Shown here in pieces: positions 45,596 to 55,016 of a DNA stretch of 64,000 nt. How positions within the stretch are numbered: the stretch's first letter is position 1; the number at the start of each line of letters is the position of its first letter. The DNA comes from CAYXFD01 sp964464175. Lineage in GTDB: Bacteria; Cloacimonadota; Cloacimonadia; Cloacimonadales; JAJBBL01. The notes under the pieces are model-generated. The model saw only the letters and a list, made by a program, of their open reading frames with translations. It did no database searches and was not told the origin of the DNA. Location of the stretch: NCBI GenBank assembly GCA_964464175.1, contig CAYXFD010000002.1:62001-126000 (forward strand), in the 5' to 3' direction. The position numbers were made by a program, and so were the translations under genes.

Positions 45596-45624
45596 GAAAA
45601 AGAGACCGTCTGTTGACGGTCTCT
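45596..45624 (-). terminator. Intrinsic terminator of the hydrogenase structural operon
   Basis: A perfect 10-base stem (AGAGACCGTC 45601-45610, GACGGTCTCT 45615-45624) with a 4-base loop is followed on the minus strand by five T. A second small palindrome, CAGGAATATTCCTG (45631-45644), lies between it and the hydA stop. Confidence 0.88.
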
Positions 45625-45644
45625 TTAAAGCAGGAATATTCCTG

Positions 45645-47426
45645 TTAATGATGTTTATGGGTTGCTTCGTTCACTACTTTTCCTTCTATCCTGTCGCGGT
45701 GGAAGTAATTCGTATGAAGAAGCTTGTGAGCTATTTCAGAGCCCGGGGAGCCGAGGAATTTTTCATAGATGGCAGCTACGGCGGGATTTTCATGAGAGAG
45801 ACGGAGCTCCAATCCTTTGTCTTCCTTATAGAGAGTTTCACCTCTACGTGCCCGGGTTGCCAAACTGCTGCCGAAAGGTTGTCCGCCACCCCCGACACAA
45901 CCACCGGGGCAAGCCATAACTTCGATAAAATGATAATCAGATTTACCGGTTTCTTTTATCTGCTGCCTGATGATATCCATCAGTTTCCGAGCCTGTCCAA
46001 GACTGTGTGCTACTGCAATCTTGACCTTAATACCATCAACATCGACGACAGCTTCTTTGATCCCCTGCATACCCCGGACAGCATGAATATCGTAATCGGG
46101 GAGATTCTTTCCGGTAATAAGATAATAAGCTGAGCGTAAAGCGGCTTCCATTACACCACCGGTAGCACCGAAAATAGTAGCGGCACCGGTGTAAATTCCC
46201 ATCAGGTCATCTGCTTTTTCATCTTTCAGATTCTTGAAATCAAGACCTGCTTCCTTGATCATTCTGGCTATTTCCCGGGTTGTCAGAACGTAATCTACAT
46301 CCTGAAAACCGGAATCATTCATCTCAGGTCTGCGGGCTTCGAATTTCTTGGCGGTACAGGGCATGATAGAAACCGAAACAATATCTTCGGGAGCTACCTG
46401 TTTGTTTTGAGCATAATATGTTTTTACTAATGCCCCGAACATCTGCTGGGGTGATTTACAGGTCGATACATTCTCTGCCAGATCCGAATAATAGGTCTCC
46501 ATGAACTTGATCCAGCCTGGAGAACATGAGGTTATCAAGGGAAGCGTACCATTCTCTTTGAATCTCTTAACAAATTCAGTTCCCTCTTCCATGATGGTCA
46601 GGTCTGCGGTAAAGTTAGTGTCAAAGACCGCATCAAAACCGAGTTTGCGGAAAGCGGAATACATTTTTCCGACGGTTAATGTTCCTTCTTCCATACCGAA
46701 TTCTTCACCCAGAGTAGCTCTGACAGCAGGAGCTGCCTGAATGACAACATGCTTTTTCGGGTTCAACAATTCCTGCCATACCTGGTCAGTTTCAGTTTTC
46801 TCGGTAAGGGCAGCTGTCGGACAATATACGGTACATTGGCCGCAATTAATACAGGTACTGTCAGCCATTCCTTTACTGAAAGGTGTATTGATCCTGACAT
46901 CGAAACCTCTGTTAACGTGAGTCAGGGCATATACTGTCTGAACCTCATTACAGACTGTGACACAACGGCCACAAGAGATACACTTGTTGGGATCTCTGAT
47001 AATCGAGACACTGCTCTCATCGATCGGCTCTTTGACTAACAGGGAAGAGATCCCGTCTGTCTTAACACCCATATAATAGGCAAGGTCCTGCAATTCACAT
47101 TTGTTGTTGGCTATACAGGTAGGGCAGTCAACATCATGATCGGCAAGGATCAGTTCGATCAACATTTTTCTCATCTGACGCAGTTTAATGCTGTTTGTTG
47201 TGACTTTCATTCCTTCGTAAACAGGAGTGCAGCAAGCTCTTTTAGGCATTTCCATTCCTTCGATTTCAACGACACAGATACCGCATCCGGCAGTAGGTCT
47301 CAAATCCTTATGGTAACACAGAGAAGGTATCTTGATTCCAATCTCAGAGGCTGCTTCCATTATTGTAGCATCTTCTTTTACTTCTGTTTTATTTCCATTG
47401 ATCCATAGATTTATCATTTTTTCCAT
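45645..47426 (-). CDS. hydA: [FeFe] hydrogenase catalytic subunit (HydA/HndD type)
   Basis: A 593-residue subunit, of normal length for the multimeric NADH-linked group. Domains: 2Fe-2S ferredoxin (Cys 37, 48, 51, 65), His-Cys 4Fe-4S cluster (His 97, Cys 101, 104, 110), two 4Fe-4S clusters (NKCISCGRCVTVC; STCINCGQCTVYC), the H-cluster domain with TSCSPGW (Cys 301), MPCTAKK (Cys 356) and ACPGGCVGGGGQP, and the C-terminal small-subunit region. All expected cluster ligands are present. It reduces protons with electrons passed from the NADH-oxidising subunits. ATG 47426 follows AGAGGTGAG. Confidence 0.96.
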   Translation of the reverse strand: MEKMINLWINGNKTEVKEDATIMEAASEIGIKIPSLCYHKDLRPTAGCGICVVEIEGMEMPKRACCTPVYEGMKVTTNSIKLRQMRKMLIELILADHDVDCPTCIANNKCELQDLAYYMGVKTDGISSLLVKEPIDESSVSIIRDPNKCISCGRCVTVCNEVQTVYALTHVNRGFDVRINTPFSKGMADSTCINCGQCTVYCPTAALTEKTETDQVWQELLNPKKHVVIQAAPAVRATLGEEFGMEEGTLTVGKMYSAFRKLGFDAVFDTNFTADLTIMEEGTEFVKRFKENGTLPLITSCSPGWIKFMETYYSDLAENVSTCKSPQQMFGALVKTYYAQNKQVAPEDIVSVSIMPCTAKKFEARRPEMNDSGFQDVDYVLTTREIARMIKEAGLDFKNLKDEKADDLMGIYTGAATIFGATGGVMEAALRSAYYLITGKNLPDYDIHAVRGMQGIKEAVVDVDGIKVKIAVAHSLGQARKLMDIIRQQIKETGKSDYHFIEVMACPGGCVGGGGQPFGSSLATRARRGETLYKEDKGLELRLSHENPAVAAIYEKFLGSPGSEIAHKLLHTNYFHRDRIEGKVVNEATHKHH

Positions 47427-47439
47427 TTTTTCTCACCTC

Positions 47440-49020
47440 TCATTTATTAACCGCTTCATTTCTCTTAAGGTAGATAAGAAAATCTTCCCTGAAATTCTCG
47501 ATTGCGCTTTTGACAACAAGCAGCAGAGACTGACCTAAGGCACAGAATGATGTTTTGTGCATAGTTTCAGCCAATAAGATCATCTTATCGAGTTCATTCT
47601 CATCGGCTAAACCTTTCCTGATTGCTTTGATTGACTTATAAAGCTTCTCATTTCCGTTACTGCAAGGGATACATTTTCCGCAGGATTCATGACGGAAGAA
47701 GCGAATTATCGATTCCAGCATATCGGCGATATTAACCGAATCATCCATTACTAAGATAGCTCCGGAACCCAGTACCGCTTTATATTCCGCCAGATTGTGG
47801 AAATCCATCTTCACATCGAGCATCTTATTAGGAAGGAAAACACCTGCCGCTCCGCCAACTAAGGCAGCTTTAAAACGGCTTCCTGTTTTCATACCGCCGC
47901 CGTATTTATTGATAATTGTTCTTAATGATGTCCCCATCTCAACTTCACATAATCCCGGTACGGAGACATCTCCGAGAATAGTATAAACTTTTGTTCCCGG
48001 ACACTCAACAGTGCCGATATTCTTGTACCATTCTGCGCCGTTCATGATAATAGCAGGAACATTGGCAATCGTCTCAACATTGTTTACAACCGTTGGATGT
48101 TGCAGATAACCTTTTTGTCCAGGGTATGGCGGTTTATTACGAGGGGTACCCCTGTTACCTTCCATAGATTCGATCAGGGCGGTTTCCTCACCGCAGACAT
48201 AAGCGCCGGCACCGATCTTAAGGGAGATGTCCAGATTGAATCCGGAAGCAAAAATGTCTTTTCCCAGGAGACCATATTCATACGCCTGGTTAATCGCCTG
48301 CTGGAGGCGGGCAATACAGAGTTTGTACTCACCCCTGATGTAGATATAGGCATGAGAAGCTCCGACGGCATAAGAGGCGATCATGGTTCCCTCTAACAGT
48401 TTATGAGGGTCACCTTCCATGATCAATCTGTCTTTAAAGGTTCCCGGTTCCCCTTCATCAGCATTGATAACGACATATTTATCTTCGTTTTTCAAGGGAG
48501 CGGTAAAACTCCATTTGAGACCACAAGGGAAACCTGCACCACCCCTACCTCTGAGGTTAGAACTCTTAACCGTCTGAATAACTTCTTCCGGCTTCATATT
48601 CAAAAGGGCTTTTTCCCATGCTTCGTATCCCCCGGTTCCGAGATATTCTTCAATTTCTTCAGGATTGATCAGTCCGGAGTTTTTCAGAACTATTCTTTTA
48701 TCATATTCTAAAGGGATATTTTTCTTCTCTGTTCTTTGCAGAACGAGTCTTTTTAAGACTCTCCCTTTCACAAAATGCTCTTCGATAAGTTCCGGAATAT
48801 CATTGAGAGTAACATTACCGTAAACGATGTTTTCCGGATAAATTACGATGCATATTCCTTGTTCGAAAAAACCGAGAGAACCTGTTTCCAGAACATTGAT
48901 TTCATCGCTTAACTCTCTTTTTTTCAGCTCTCGTCTCAATTCCCGGTATATATCTTTCGCTCCTTTCTCAACAGAACCCTCATCGGTTTCGATGAGTATC
49001 AGACTTCGATAATATTTCAT
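47440..49020 (-). CDS. NADH-oxidising flavoprotein subunit of the hydrogenase (HndC/HydB, NuoF-like)
   Basis: A 526-residue NuoF-like subunit that binds FMN and NADH (GRGGAGFPCGLKW; GAYVCGEETAL) and one 4Fe-4S cluster (SCGKCIPC and FCALG). An N-terminal thioredoxin-like domain (1-95) is present, but its 2Fe-2S ligands are lost: the usual TGCxGxC reads TGSLGFF (46-52), and only Cys 57 remains in that domain. The C-terminal two-cluster ferredoxin domain found in bifurcating HydB/HndC is absent; the protein ends soon after the NuoF core. It begins in a TAATG overlap with the HndA stop. Confidence 0.94.
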   Translation of the reverse strand: MKYYRSLILIETDEGSVEKGAKDIYRELRRELKKRELSDEINVLETGSLGFFEQGICIVIYPENIVYGNVTLNDIPELIEEHFVKGRVLKRLVLQRTEKKNIPLEYDKRIVLKNSGLINPEEIEEYLGTGGYEAWEKALLNMKPEEVIQTVKSSNLRGRGGAGFPCGLKWSFTAPLKNEDKYVVINADEGEPGTFKDRLIMEGDPHKLLEGTMIASYAVGASHAYIYIRGEYKLCIARLQQAINQAYEYGLLGKDIFASGFNLDISLKIGAGAYVCGEETALIESMEGNRGTPRNKPPYPGQKGYLQHPTVVNNVETIANVPAIIMNGAEWYKNIGTVECPGTKVYTILGDVSVPGLCEVEMGTSLRTIINKYGGGMKTGSRFKAALVGGAAGVFLPNKMLDVKMDFHNLAEYKAVLGSGAILVMDDSVNIADMLESIIRFFRHESCGKCIPCSNGNEKLYKSIKAIRKGLADENELDKMILLAETMHKTSFCALGQSLLLVVKSAIENFREDFLIYLKRNEAVNK

Positions 49021-49475
49021 TACTTGGCCTCCCGCAGTTTTGTAATTATCTTCTCTACTCGCTCTTCGGTCAAATCTCCGTAAAAATCATCATTGATCAT
49101 CATCACCGGGGCATTACCACAAAGCCCCAGACAGGCGCAGAGTTCCAAAGTGAATAGACCGTCTTTGGTTGTTTCTCCGGTCTTGATGTTCAAAAGTTCC
49201 TTGAGTTTTCTGAGGACATTGACTGAACCTTTCAGGAAACAGGGGGGGGATTCACAAAGTCTGATTATGTTTTGACCTCTTGGTTTCGTGCTGTACATCG
49301 TATAGAAAGTCAACACACCGTAGATATGATTAGCGGGTATCTTCAAGTACTCAGCAACATTTTGCACCGCTTCTTCCGAAATATAATGCTGAGGATGATT
49401 ATCCTGAATATCATGCAGTATATAGATTAGATTATCTTTCGTGGGTAAATATTTCTTGAAAATTTCTTGGTACAT
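49020..49475 (-). CDS. NuoE-like 2Fe-2S subunit of the hydrogenase (HndA/HydC)
   Basis: A 151-residue NuoE-like subunit with all four ligands of its 2Fe-2S cluster (CESPPC and CACLGLC). I start at ATG 49475, which has GGGAG six bases upstream; a TTG at 49502 is less likely. It passes electrons within the NADH module beside HndC. Its stop overlaps the HndC start by one base, and a 162-base gap separates it from the HndB-like gene. Confidence 0.92.
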   Translation of the reverse strand: MYQEIFKKYLPTKDNLIYILHDIQDNHPQHYISEEAVQNVAEYLKIPANHIYGVLTFYTMYSTKPRGQNIIRLCESPPCFLKGSVNVLRKLKELLNIKTGETTKDGLFTLELCACLGLCGNAPVMMINDDFYGDLTEERVEKIITKLREAK

Positions 49476-49637
49476 ACTCTTCTCCCTGATATATTTATTC
49501 AATTAAGCTCTTTATCCAAACAATCTTTCTCTTTCTGCCGGCCTGTAACTTCTCTTTTGAAAGTTCTTTGTCAGTCAAACTACTTCCCGGAAGTGAAAAT
49601 CGACAGTACAGGAAAAGTGGAGTTGCTTGTGAAACTA

Positions 49638-50000
49638 TTATTCAGCTGCAACAACGAAGTCAGAAACGATCTGACCATTTACAATATGTTCAGCAACAAT
49701 TCTTCTAACCTTTTCCGGTGTCAGATAACCATAAGTAACAGTCGTTTTATCTTTTTCTATGATGTCAGCAACCGGTTCCATCGAAGATAAGCCTTTTTCT
49801 CCTGTTTGAGTTACCTGAATGTCCTTTAATGACCTTTTTTCAATTTCTTCTAAAAAGGTTTTCATTACCTCACGGGCTCCCATAGCAATTCCGGATGTTC
49901 CCATACCCACTACAACTTTAACACGGAAATCACTACCCCGAAGCTTCATGTCTTGCTGAGCTTTTTCCCGTATTTTGCGTAATTCTTCCAACGATTTCAT
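49638..50000 (-). CDS. HndB-like ferredoxin-fold protein without any cysteine
   Basis: A 120-residue protein matching the thioredoxin-like 2Fe-2S ferredoxin family (HndB) found in NADP/NADH-reducing hydrogenase operons: KVVVGMGTSGIAMGAREV, then VTQTGEKGLSSMEPVADI. In normal members these read with Cys at GTCGIA and at TGCxGLC. Here the positions are Ser 36, Glu 68 and Ser 72, and the whole protein contains no Cys, so it cannot hold the cluster. The frame is otherwise intact and has AAGGAGAG before ATG 50000. First gene of the operon; perhaps a structural subunit. Confidence 0.88.
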   Translation of the reverse strand: MKSLEELRKIREKAQQDMKLRGSDFRVKVVVGMGTSGIAMGAREVMKTFLEEIEKRSLKDIQVTQTGEKGLSSMEPVADIIEKDKTTVTYGYLTPEKVRRIVAEHIVNGQIVSDFVVAAE

Positions 50001-50358
50001 TTGACTCTCCTTCTCTTGATCTTTTTTATCCTGCTATATATTATTTTATGTCCAAACCAGTGAAGAGCGATATTGTGTCAACTATTTTGTCTGCTCAGTA
50101 ACCTGCTATCCCCTATTTATCACATAGTTAAGGATTAAGAGAGAAAAGACCACTTAAAGGTTAACGGGTCAAATCAGAGCTATTCTAACCTAAGTCACTC
50201 GCTGCAAAAATCCCTATTTGCGAAAGCACTAAATTGCTGCCTCTGTTATAGATCGAAGGTATTCTGTTTGACAGATTTCTTCTTCTCGTCATTATTGGTC
50301 TGTCACGTAAAGGGATAAGCAAAAATAAGGCAAAATACTGAGAGCTATAGGAGGTTCT
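50001..50358. promoter_or_regulatory. Divergent control region between hydrogenase operon and tricorn gene
   Basis: No gene is seen. Facing left, a TTGACA box occurs on the minus strand near 50080-50085 but has no well-spaced -10. Facing right, TTGACA (about 50267-50272) with a 17-base spacer and ATTATT is a weak promoter candidate for the tricorn gene. GAGGT-type ribosome sites flank both sides. Confidence 0.3.
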
Positions 50359-53300
50359 ATGAGACAGAGCAAAGGGTATTTTCGTTTCCCTGCAATATTT
50401 AAGGATCAGATAGTTTTCGTTTCGGAAGACGATTTATGGAGCGTAAAGACCAGCGGAGGCAAAGCAGTTCGTTTAACTGCTAATGTAGGACAGGCTACCA
50501 ATCCCTCTATTTCGGATGATGGGAAACTGCTAGCATTCGTCGGGAGTGAGGAGGGGAATCCTGAAGTTTATGTTATGTCTGCCGAAGGAGGAGCCGCCCA
50601 AAGACTGACCTATCTGGGTGGTATCTGCCGGGTAATTGGCTGGTATAAGGGGGAGATACTCTTTTTCAGTAACCACGCCCAACCCTTCAGACAGAATTTC
50701 ATGATCTATTCTCTGCCTCCGGATGGAGGCGAGCCTAAACAGTTAGCTTATGGTTTGGCTACCAGTATAAGCTTCGGAAAAAAGGGGGTTGTCATAGGGC
50801 GGAAAGCAACTGATCCGGCAACCTGGAAGAGATACCGGGGAGGTACTGCCGGGGAGTTATGGGTTGATGAAACAGGAAAAGGAAAGTTTCAAAGATTGAT
50901 AGACCGGGCAGGAAATTATTCGAATCCGATGTGGATAGGAAACAGAATATATTTCATCTCGGATCTCGAAGGGGTATCCAATATCTATTCAGTTAAACCG
51001 GACGGATCAGATCTCAAAAAACATACCTCCCACAAAGAGTATTTCGTGCGAAACGCAGCAACTGACGGTAGAAGTATTGTTTATCAGGCTGGTGCCGATA
51101 TCTATATCTTTGATCCAAAAACCGGCAGAGATCAAATGGTAAAAATAGAATACCATTCTCCTTATATCCAGAGGGAGAGAAAATTTGCTTCTGCCTCTGA
51201 TTATCTGGAAGATTGTGACCTGCACCCTCAGGGGAAAAGGGTGATTATGCAGTGCCGGGGAAAATTCTTCAACCTGGATAATTGGCAGGGGGGAACCATT
51301 CAATGCGGAAAAGCCGATGGTGTGCGTTACCGGTTAACCCGTTGGCTCAATGATGGCCAAAGGGGTATAACAGTTAGTGACGAAGGGGGAGAAGAGCAGC
51401 TGGAGATCTATGATCTGGAAAAAAACGAACTGTTAACCCAGCTCAAGCTAAAAGATATCGGAAGATTTATCTATATGGACGTTTCTCCCGAGAAGAACAG
51501 GGATGTCATAGTCTTTGCCAACCATCGAAATGAGCTTTACTGGCTTGATTTGAAAAAGAAAAAGCCGGTATTAATTGCCAAGAATCAATGGGGTGATCTT
51601 TCTCAGGCAGCCTGGTCGCCGGACGGCAAGTGGATTGCCTATGCCAATAATATCGATAAAACAGCAAGCATTATTATGCTTTACGAACTGGAAAAAGGGA
51701 AGAGTTATCCGCTGACCAAGCCGGTTCTTATGGATGGAGAACCTTGCTTCAGCCAGGATGGTAAATATCTCTATCTTGTCTCCTACCGTGTTTTTAATCC
51801 TGTCTATGATGTTCTTCATTTTGACCTCAGCTTTACCAAGGGGAGTCTGATCTATGTCATTCCTCTGACCAAGGATGCCAAAACACCCTTTGAACAGGAA
51901 ACGAAAGGGTTTAAAGAAATAACCGAAGGAGACAGCAAGAAAGCAAAAACCGGGAAAAAAGAGACAGAAACAAGCGTTAAGATCGACTTGACCGGTATTG
52001 AAGAAAGGCTTGTAGCTCTGCCATTGCCTGAAGATAATTACTATGCTCTATCGGCTGCGGGAGACCGGGTGTTCTATCTTACCTACCCTGTTTTCGGTGT
52101 TCTTGATGATCCTGATTGGATGAATCCTAAACCCAAAGCTGTTTTGAAGTATTTCGACCTGCAAAAACAAAAAGAAGAGACCCTAATTACCGGTATATCG
52201 GGATACAGAATAGCAGGCGACGGATCAGCATTAGTTGTAGTTATCGGAAAGAAAGTGAGAATAATCCCTGCTGTTATCGAACCCAATAACCTCTCCAAGG
52301 AACAAGGATTCAATAAAGAGACAGGCTGGATTGATCTAAACAGAATAAAGATTTCCGTCGATCCGGTTTCAGAATGGAAACAGATGTTTGTTGAAGCCTG
52401 GCGGCTGCAGCGGGACTATTTCTGGGTAGAGAATATGTCCGATATTGATTGGAAAAAGGTCTTTAAAAGATATTATCCGCTGCTGGAAAGAATTGCCACC
52501 CGAAGTGAATTTGCCGATTTGATATGGGAGATGCAGGGAGAACTTGGAACTTCCCATGCTTATGAGTTCGGAGGTGATTACAAAAAAAGACCACATTACC
52601 AGCTTGGCCTTTTGGGTGCTGATCTTCTGTATGATGAAAAGAATGATTGTTATCTTATCAAGCATATCGTCGAAGGAGATGTTTGGGATCATAAGAATCC
52701 ACCACCCCTGAAAAGACCGGGATTGAATATCAAACCCGGCATGCAGATCAAAGCTGTCAATGGAATAAAAATGAGCAAGTCTGTTACTCCTGAAAGGGCA
52801 TTGGTTAATTTTGCCAGCCAGGAGGTACAACTAACGATTGCCGGCAAGGATGGTAAGAATGAACGTCAGGTCACCGTAAAGACTCTCGGTGATGACCGCT
52901 ATCTCCGTTACCGGGAATGGGTAGAGAATAATAAACAGTATGTCCATAAAAAGAGCAAGGGCAAAGTTGGTTATATTCATATTCCGGATATGATGGGAGA
53001 GGGATATGCTGAGTTTCACCGGCATTTTCTGACAGAATATGACTATGAAGGATTGATCATTGATGTCCGCTATAACGGCGGAGGACATGTTTCACAACTA
53101 CTTCTGGAAAAATTAGCCCGCCGGAGAATTGGGTATAATCTAAGCCGCTGGTATGGGGAACAGCCTTATCCTGAGTATTCCGTAAAGGGACCAATGGTAG
53201 CCCTGACCAATGAATTTGCCGGTTCCGACGGTGATATCTTCAGCCATTGCTTCAAGCTCATGAAACTCGGTACTCTCATCGGTAAGAGAACCTGGGGTGG

Positions 53301-53568
53301 GGTAATCGGAATTAATCCGCGGAACAGATTGGTTGATGGGGGAATTACTACTCAGCCGGAATTCTCATTCTGGTTCAAGGATGTCGGTTGGTCTGTGGAA
53401 AACTATGGTACCGATCCTGATATCGAGGTTGATTTTAGGCCTCAGGACTACACCGAAGGTAAAGATCCGCAGTTAGATAAAGCACTGGAAGTTATTAAGA
53501 AAGAAATGAAGGAGTTTGTCTATCTTAAACCCGATTTCGGTAACAAACCGAAACTGAAACTCCCCTAA
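50359..53568 (+). CDS. Tricorn protease homologue
   Basis: A 1069-residue protein, close to the length of archaeal tricorn. Order: N-terminal six-bladed and seven-bladed beta-propellers (about 1-620, with blades such as NPSISDDGKLLAFVGSEEGN), a helical and PDZ-bearing middle, and C-terminal S41 protease halves. The catalytic tetrad of tricorn is visible: Ser 732 and His 733 in GTSHAYE, nucleophile Ser 956 in EFAGSDGDIF, and Glu 1014 in VENYGTDPD. No signal peptide is present, so it should act in the cytosol, degrading peptides from upstream proteases. It stands alone, with ATAGGAGG before ATG 50359. Confidence 0.95.
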   Translation: MRQSKGYFRFPAIFKDQIVFVSEDDLWSVKTSGGKAVRLTANVGQATNPSISDDGKLLAFVGSEEGNPEVYVMSAEGGAAQRLTYLGGICRVIGWYKGEILFFSNHAQPFRQNFMIYSLPPDGGEPKQLAYGLATSISFGKKGVVIGRKATDPATWKRYRGGTAGELWVDETGKGKFQRLIDRAGNYSNPMWIGNRIYFISDLEGVSNIYSVKPDGSDLKKHTSHKEYFVRNAATDGRSIVYQAGADIYIFDPKTGRDQMVKIEYHSPYIQRERKFASASDYLEDCDLHPQGKRVIMQCRGKFFNLDNWQGGTIQCGKADGVRYRLTRWLNDGQRGITVSDEGGEEQLEIYDLEKNELLTQLKLKDIGRFIYMDVSPEKNRDVIVFANHRNELYWLDLKKKKPVLIAKNQWGDLSQAAWSPDGKWIAYANNIDKTASIIMLYELEKGKSYPLTKPVLMDGEPCFSQDGKYLYLVSYRVFNPVYDVLHFDLSFTKGSLIYVIPLTKDAKTPFEQETKGFKEITEGDSKKAKTGKKETETSVKIDLTGIEERLVALPLPEDNYYALSAAGDRVFYLTYPVFGVLDDPDWMNPKPKAVLKYFDLQKQKEETLITGISGYRIAGDGSALVVVIGKKVRIIPAVIEPNNLSKEQGFNKETGWIDLNRIKISVDPVSEWKQMFVEAWRLQRDYFWVENMSDIDWKKVFKRYYPLLERIATRSEFADLIWEMQGELGTSHAYEFGGDYKKRPHYQLGLLGADLLYDEKNDCYLIKHIVEGDVWDHKNPPPLKRPGLNIKPGMQIKAVNGIKMSKSVTPERALVNFASQEVQLTIAGKDGKNERQVTVKTLGDDRYLRYREWVENNKQYVHKKSKGKVGYIHIPDMMGEGYAEFHRHFLTEYDYEGLIIDVRYNGGGHVSQLLLEKLARRRIGYNLSRWYGEQPYPEYSVKGPMVALTNEFAGSDGDIFSHCFKLMKLGTLIGKRTWGGVIGINPRNRLVDGGITTQPEFSFWFKDVGWSVENYGTDPDIEVDFRPQDYTEGKDPQLDKALEVIKKEMKEFVYLKPDFGNKPKLKLP

Positions 53569-53621
53569 TTTAGCCGTATTTACCAGATTATTTTACCCTT
53601 ATAGTAAAGTGCCGTAGAGAG

Positions 53622-54398
53622 TTATTTCAAAATTTCTTCCGCTTCAACTGCCCTATAGGGGTAAAAATTTTCTTTGTTTCTAATACCGATCGCTTCTGTC
53701 GGACAGAAGGAAATGCAGCGCAGGCAGAACTGACATTTATCAAGGTATTCAGGATACTCCTCCATTTCGATATTATCTACAGGGCAAGCTTTAAAACATA
53801 GTCCGCAACGAATACATTTGATATTATCTATACTAAATCTTATCTTTTTTGCCAGATGTGACCAAGCTTTATCTTCCATATTCAACTTGTTCATCAGTTT
53901 CGGCAGCACCGGAAGAGCTTTCCATTTGCTGATTCCGTAAACAAGATCATGGACAAAGTATTTAGCCTGCTCTGTTCCTTTCTCAATAACTATACTGTTT
54001 TTCTCTTCATTGATCTCTTTGTAATTGAGATTGGTAGGCATGATGATCTCTTTTGCTCCAAGGGGGGAATAGTTTTTATTTAGGAGTAAACGTCGTACCT
54101 GACCCCCAACCAGACCGGAAAAACCAGCCATTGTATCTACCATAAAGACCTCGGTACCCTGACCATCAGGGAGGTTGTTAAGAAAATCCCAAACGAGAGG
54201 ATATGTTGAAAGACAGGCCACAGGGAAGGCTATTCCGATAGTTTTGTCTAAAGAGACTTGTTCCGCTTCCGCATGAAGAATATTGACGATACTGATTTTG
54301 ATGTTCAGTTTACGAAAGACCTCTTCCATCTTCTTGACGATCAATAGTGTATTGCCGGTTCCGGAAAAGTAATAGATAATTACGTTCTTAATTCTCAT
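53622..54398 (-). CDS. Flavodoxin/ferredoxin fusion protein (EFR1 type)
   Basis: A 258-residue redox protein. The N-terminal flavodoxin-like domain has the phosphate loop YYFSGTGNTLLI (about 9-20) and segment VDTMAGFSGLVGGQV; the C-terminal part carries two 4Fe-4S motifs (CIRCGLCFKACP and CQFCLRCISFCP, about 200-235). This matches the EFR1 family of anaerobes. It probably shuttles low-potential electrons; its partner is unknown. ATG 54398 follows GGAGGC. It lies 32 bases downstream of tRNA-Arg on the same strand and may share its transcript. Confidence 0.88.
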   Translation of the reverse strand: MRIKNVIIYYFSGTGNTLLIVKKMEEVFRKLNIKISIVNILHAEAEQVSLDKTIGIAFPVACLSTYPLVWDFLNNLPDGQGTEVFMVDTMAGFSGLVGGQVRRLLLNKNYSPLGAKEIIMPTNLNYKEINEEKNSIVIEKGTEQAKYFVHDLVYGISKWKALPVLPKLMNKLNMEDKAWSHLAKKIRFSIDNIKCIRCGLCFKACPVDNIEMEEYPEYLDKCQFCLRCISFCPTEAIGIRNKENFYPYRAVEAEEILK

Positions 54399-54430
54399 AA
54401 TAAGCCTCCAAAAAAGAAAAAAGAAAAAAA

Positions 54431-54507
54431 TGGTACGCCTGAAGGGATTCGAACCCCAAACCGTCTGATCCGTAGTCAGATGCTCTATCCAATTGAGCTA
54501 CAGGCGC
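54431..54507 (-). tRNA. tRNA-Arg (ACG)
   Basis: 77 bases including encoded CCA. The acceptor GCGCCTG pairs with CAGGCGT (one G-U pair), the D-loop reads AGCTCAATTGGATAGAGC, the anticodon ACG lies in loop ACTACGGAT, and the T-arm is GGTTCGAATCC. It is followed on the minus strand by a T-rich tract (54430-54410). Confidence 0.96.
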
Positions 54508-55016
54508 ACATTATCTTCCAGAAATTAATATCGCAGTAGTTTGTCAAGCTGAAACTGAAAAGCCAGGCAATACCCTATTGGGTGGTGGGTGGATATAGAA
54601 ATAAAAGACTTGGTTTGGTAATTTCATAATAGCGAAGTTAATAGAGATTGGTTGATTCCTGATATCTCATCCTTATAGCCTGCTGTTGAGGAAAAGAGAA
54701 TAACAGCAGCAGAAGTGATGATTTCCAGGGCATTCTTAACAACTGAAGTTTAGCTTTCGAACTCATAGAGAGGGCTTTTATCACAGGTTATTCACGTTGC
54801 TTAGCAGCAGACAATTACGAAAATCTATAATAGCTAACATAAAAAATATTGACATGAATATTGAAAAACACAACGCTGTATCAGAATTCAGTCATTGTAA
54901 AATTTCTGATTAGAGATCAGTGCAGTGAAAAGAAACTGTCAGACAATAATCTCTAAGTCAACCGGAGTGAGTTCGATTTGTTAACCCTTTAAAGAGAGAG
55001 AGAGAGGTGATTTCTG
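54508..55016. other. Intergenic stretch without a supported gene
   Basis: AT-rich, no gene seen. A TTGACA box occurs at about 54850 on the plus strand without a clear -10 partner; it may belong to the sensor kinase gene. Confidence 0.4.
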
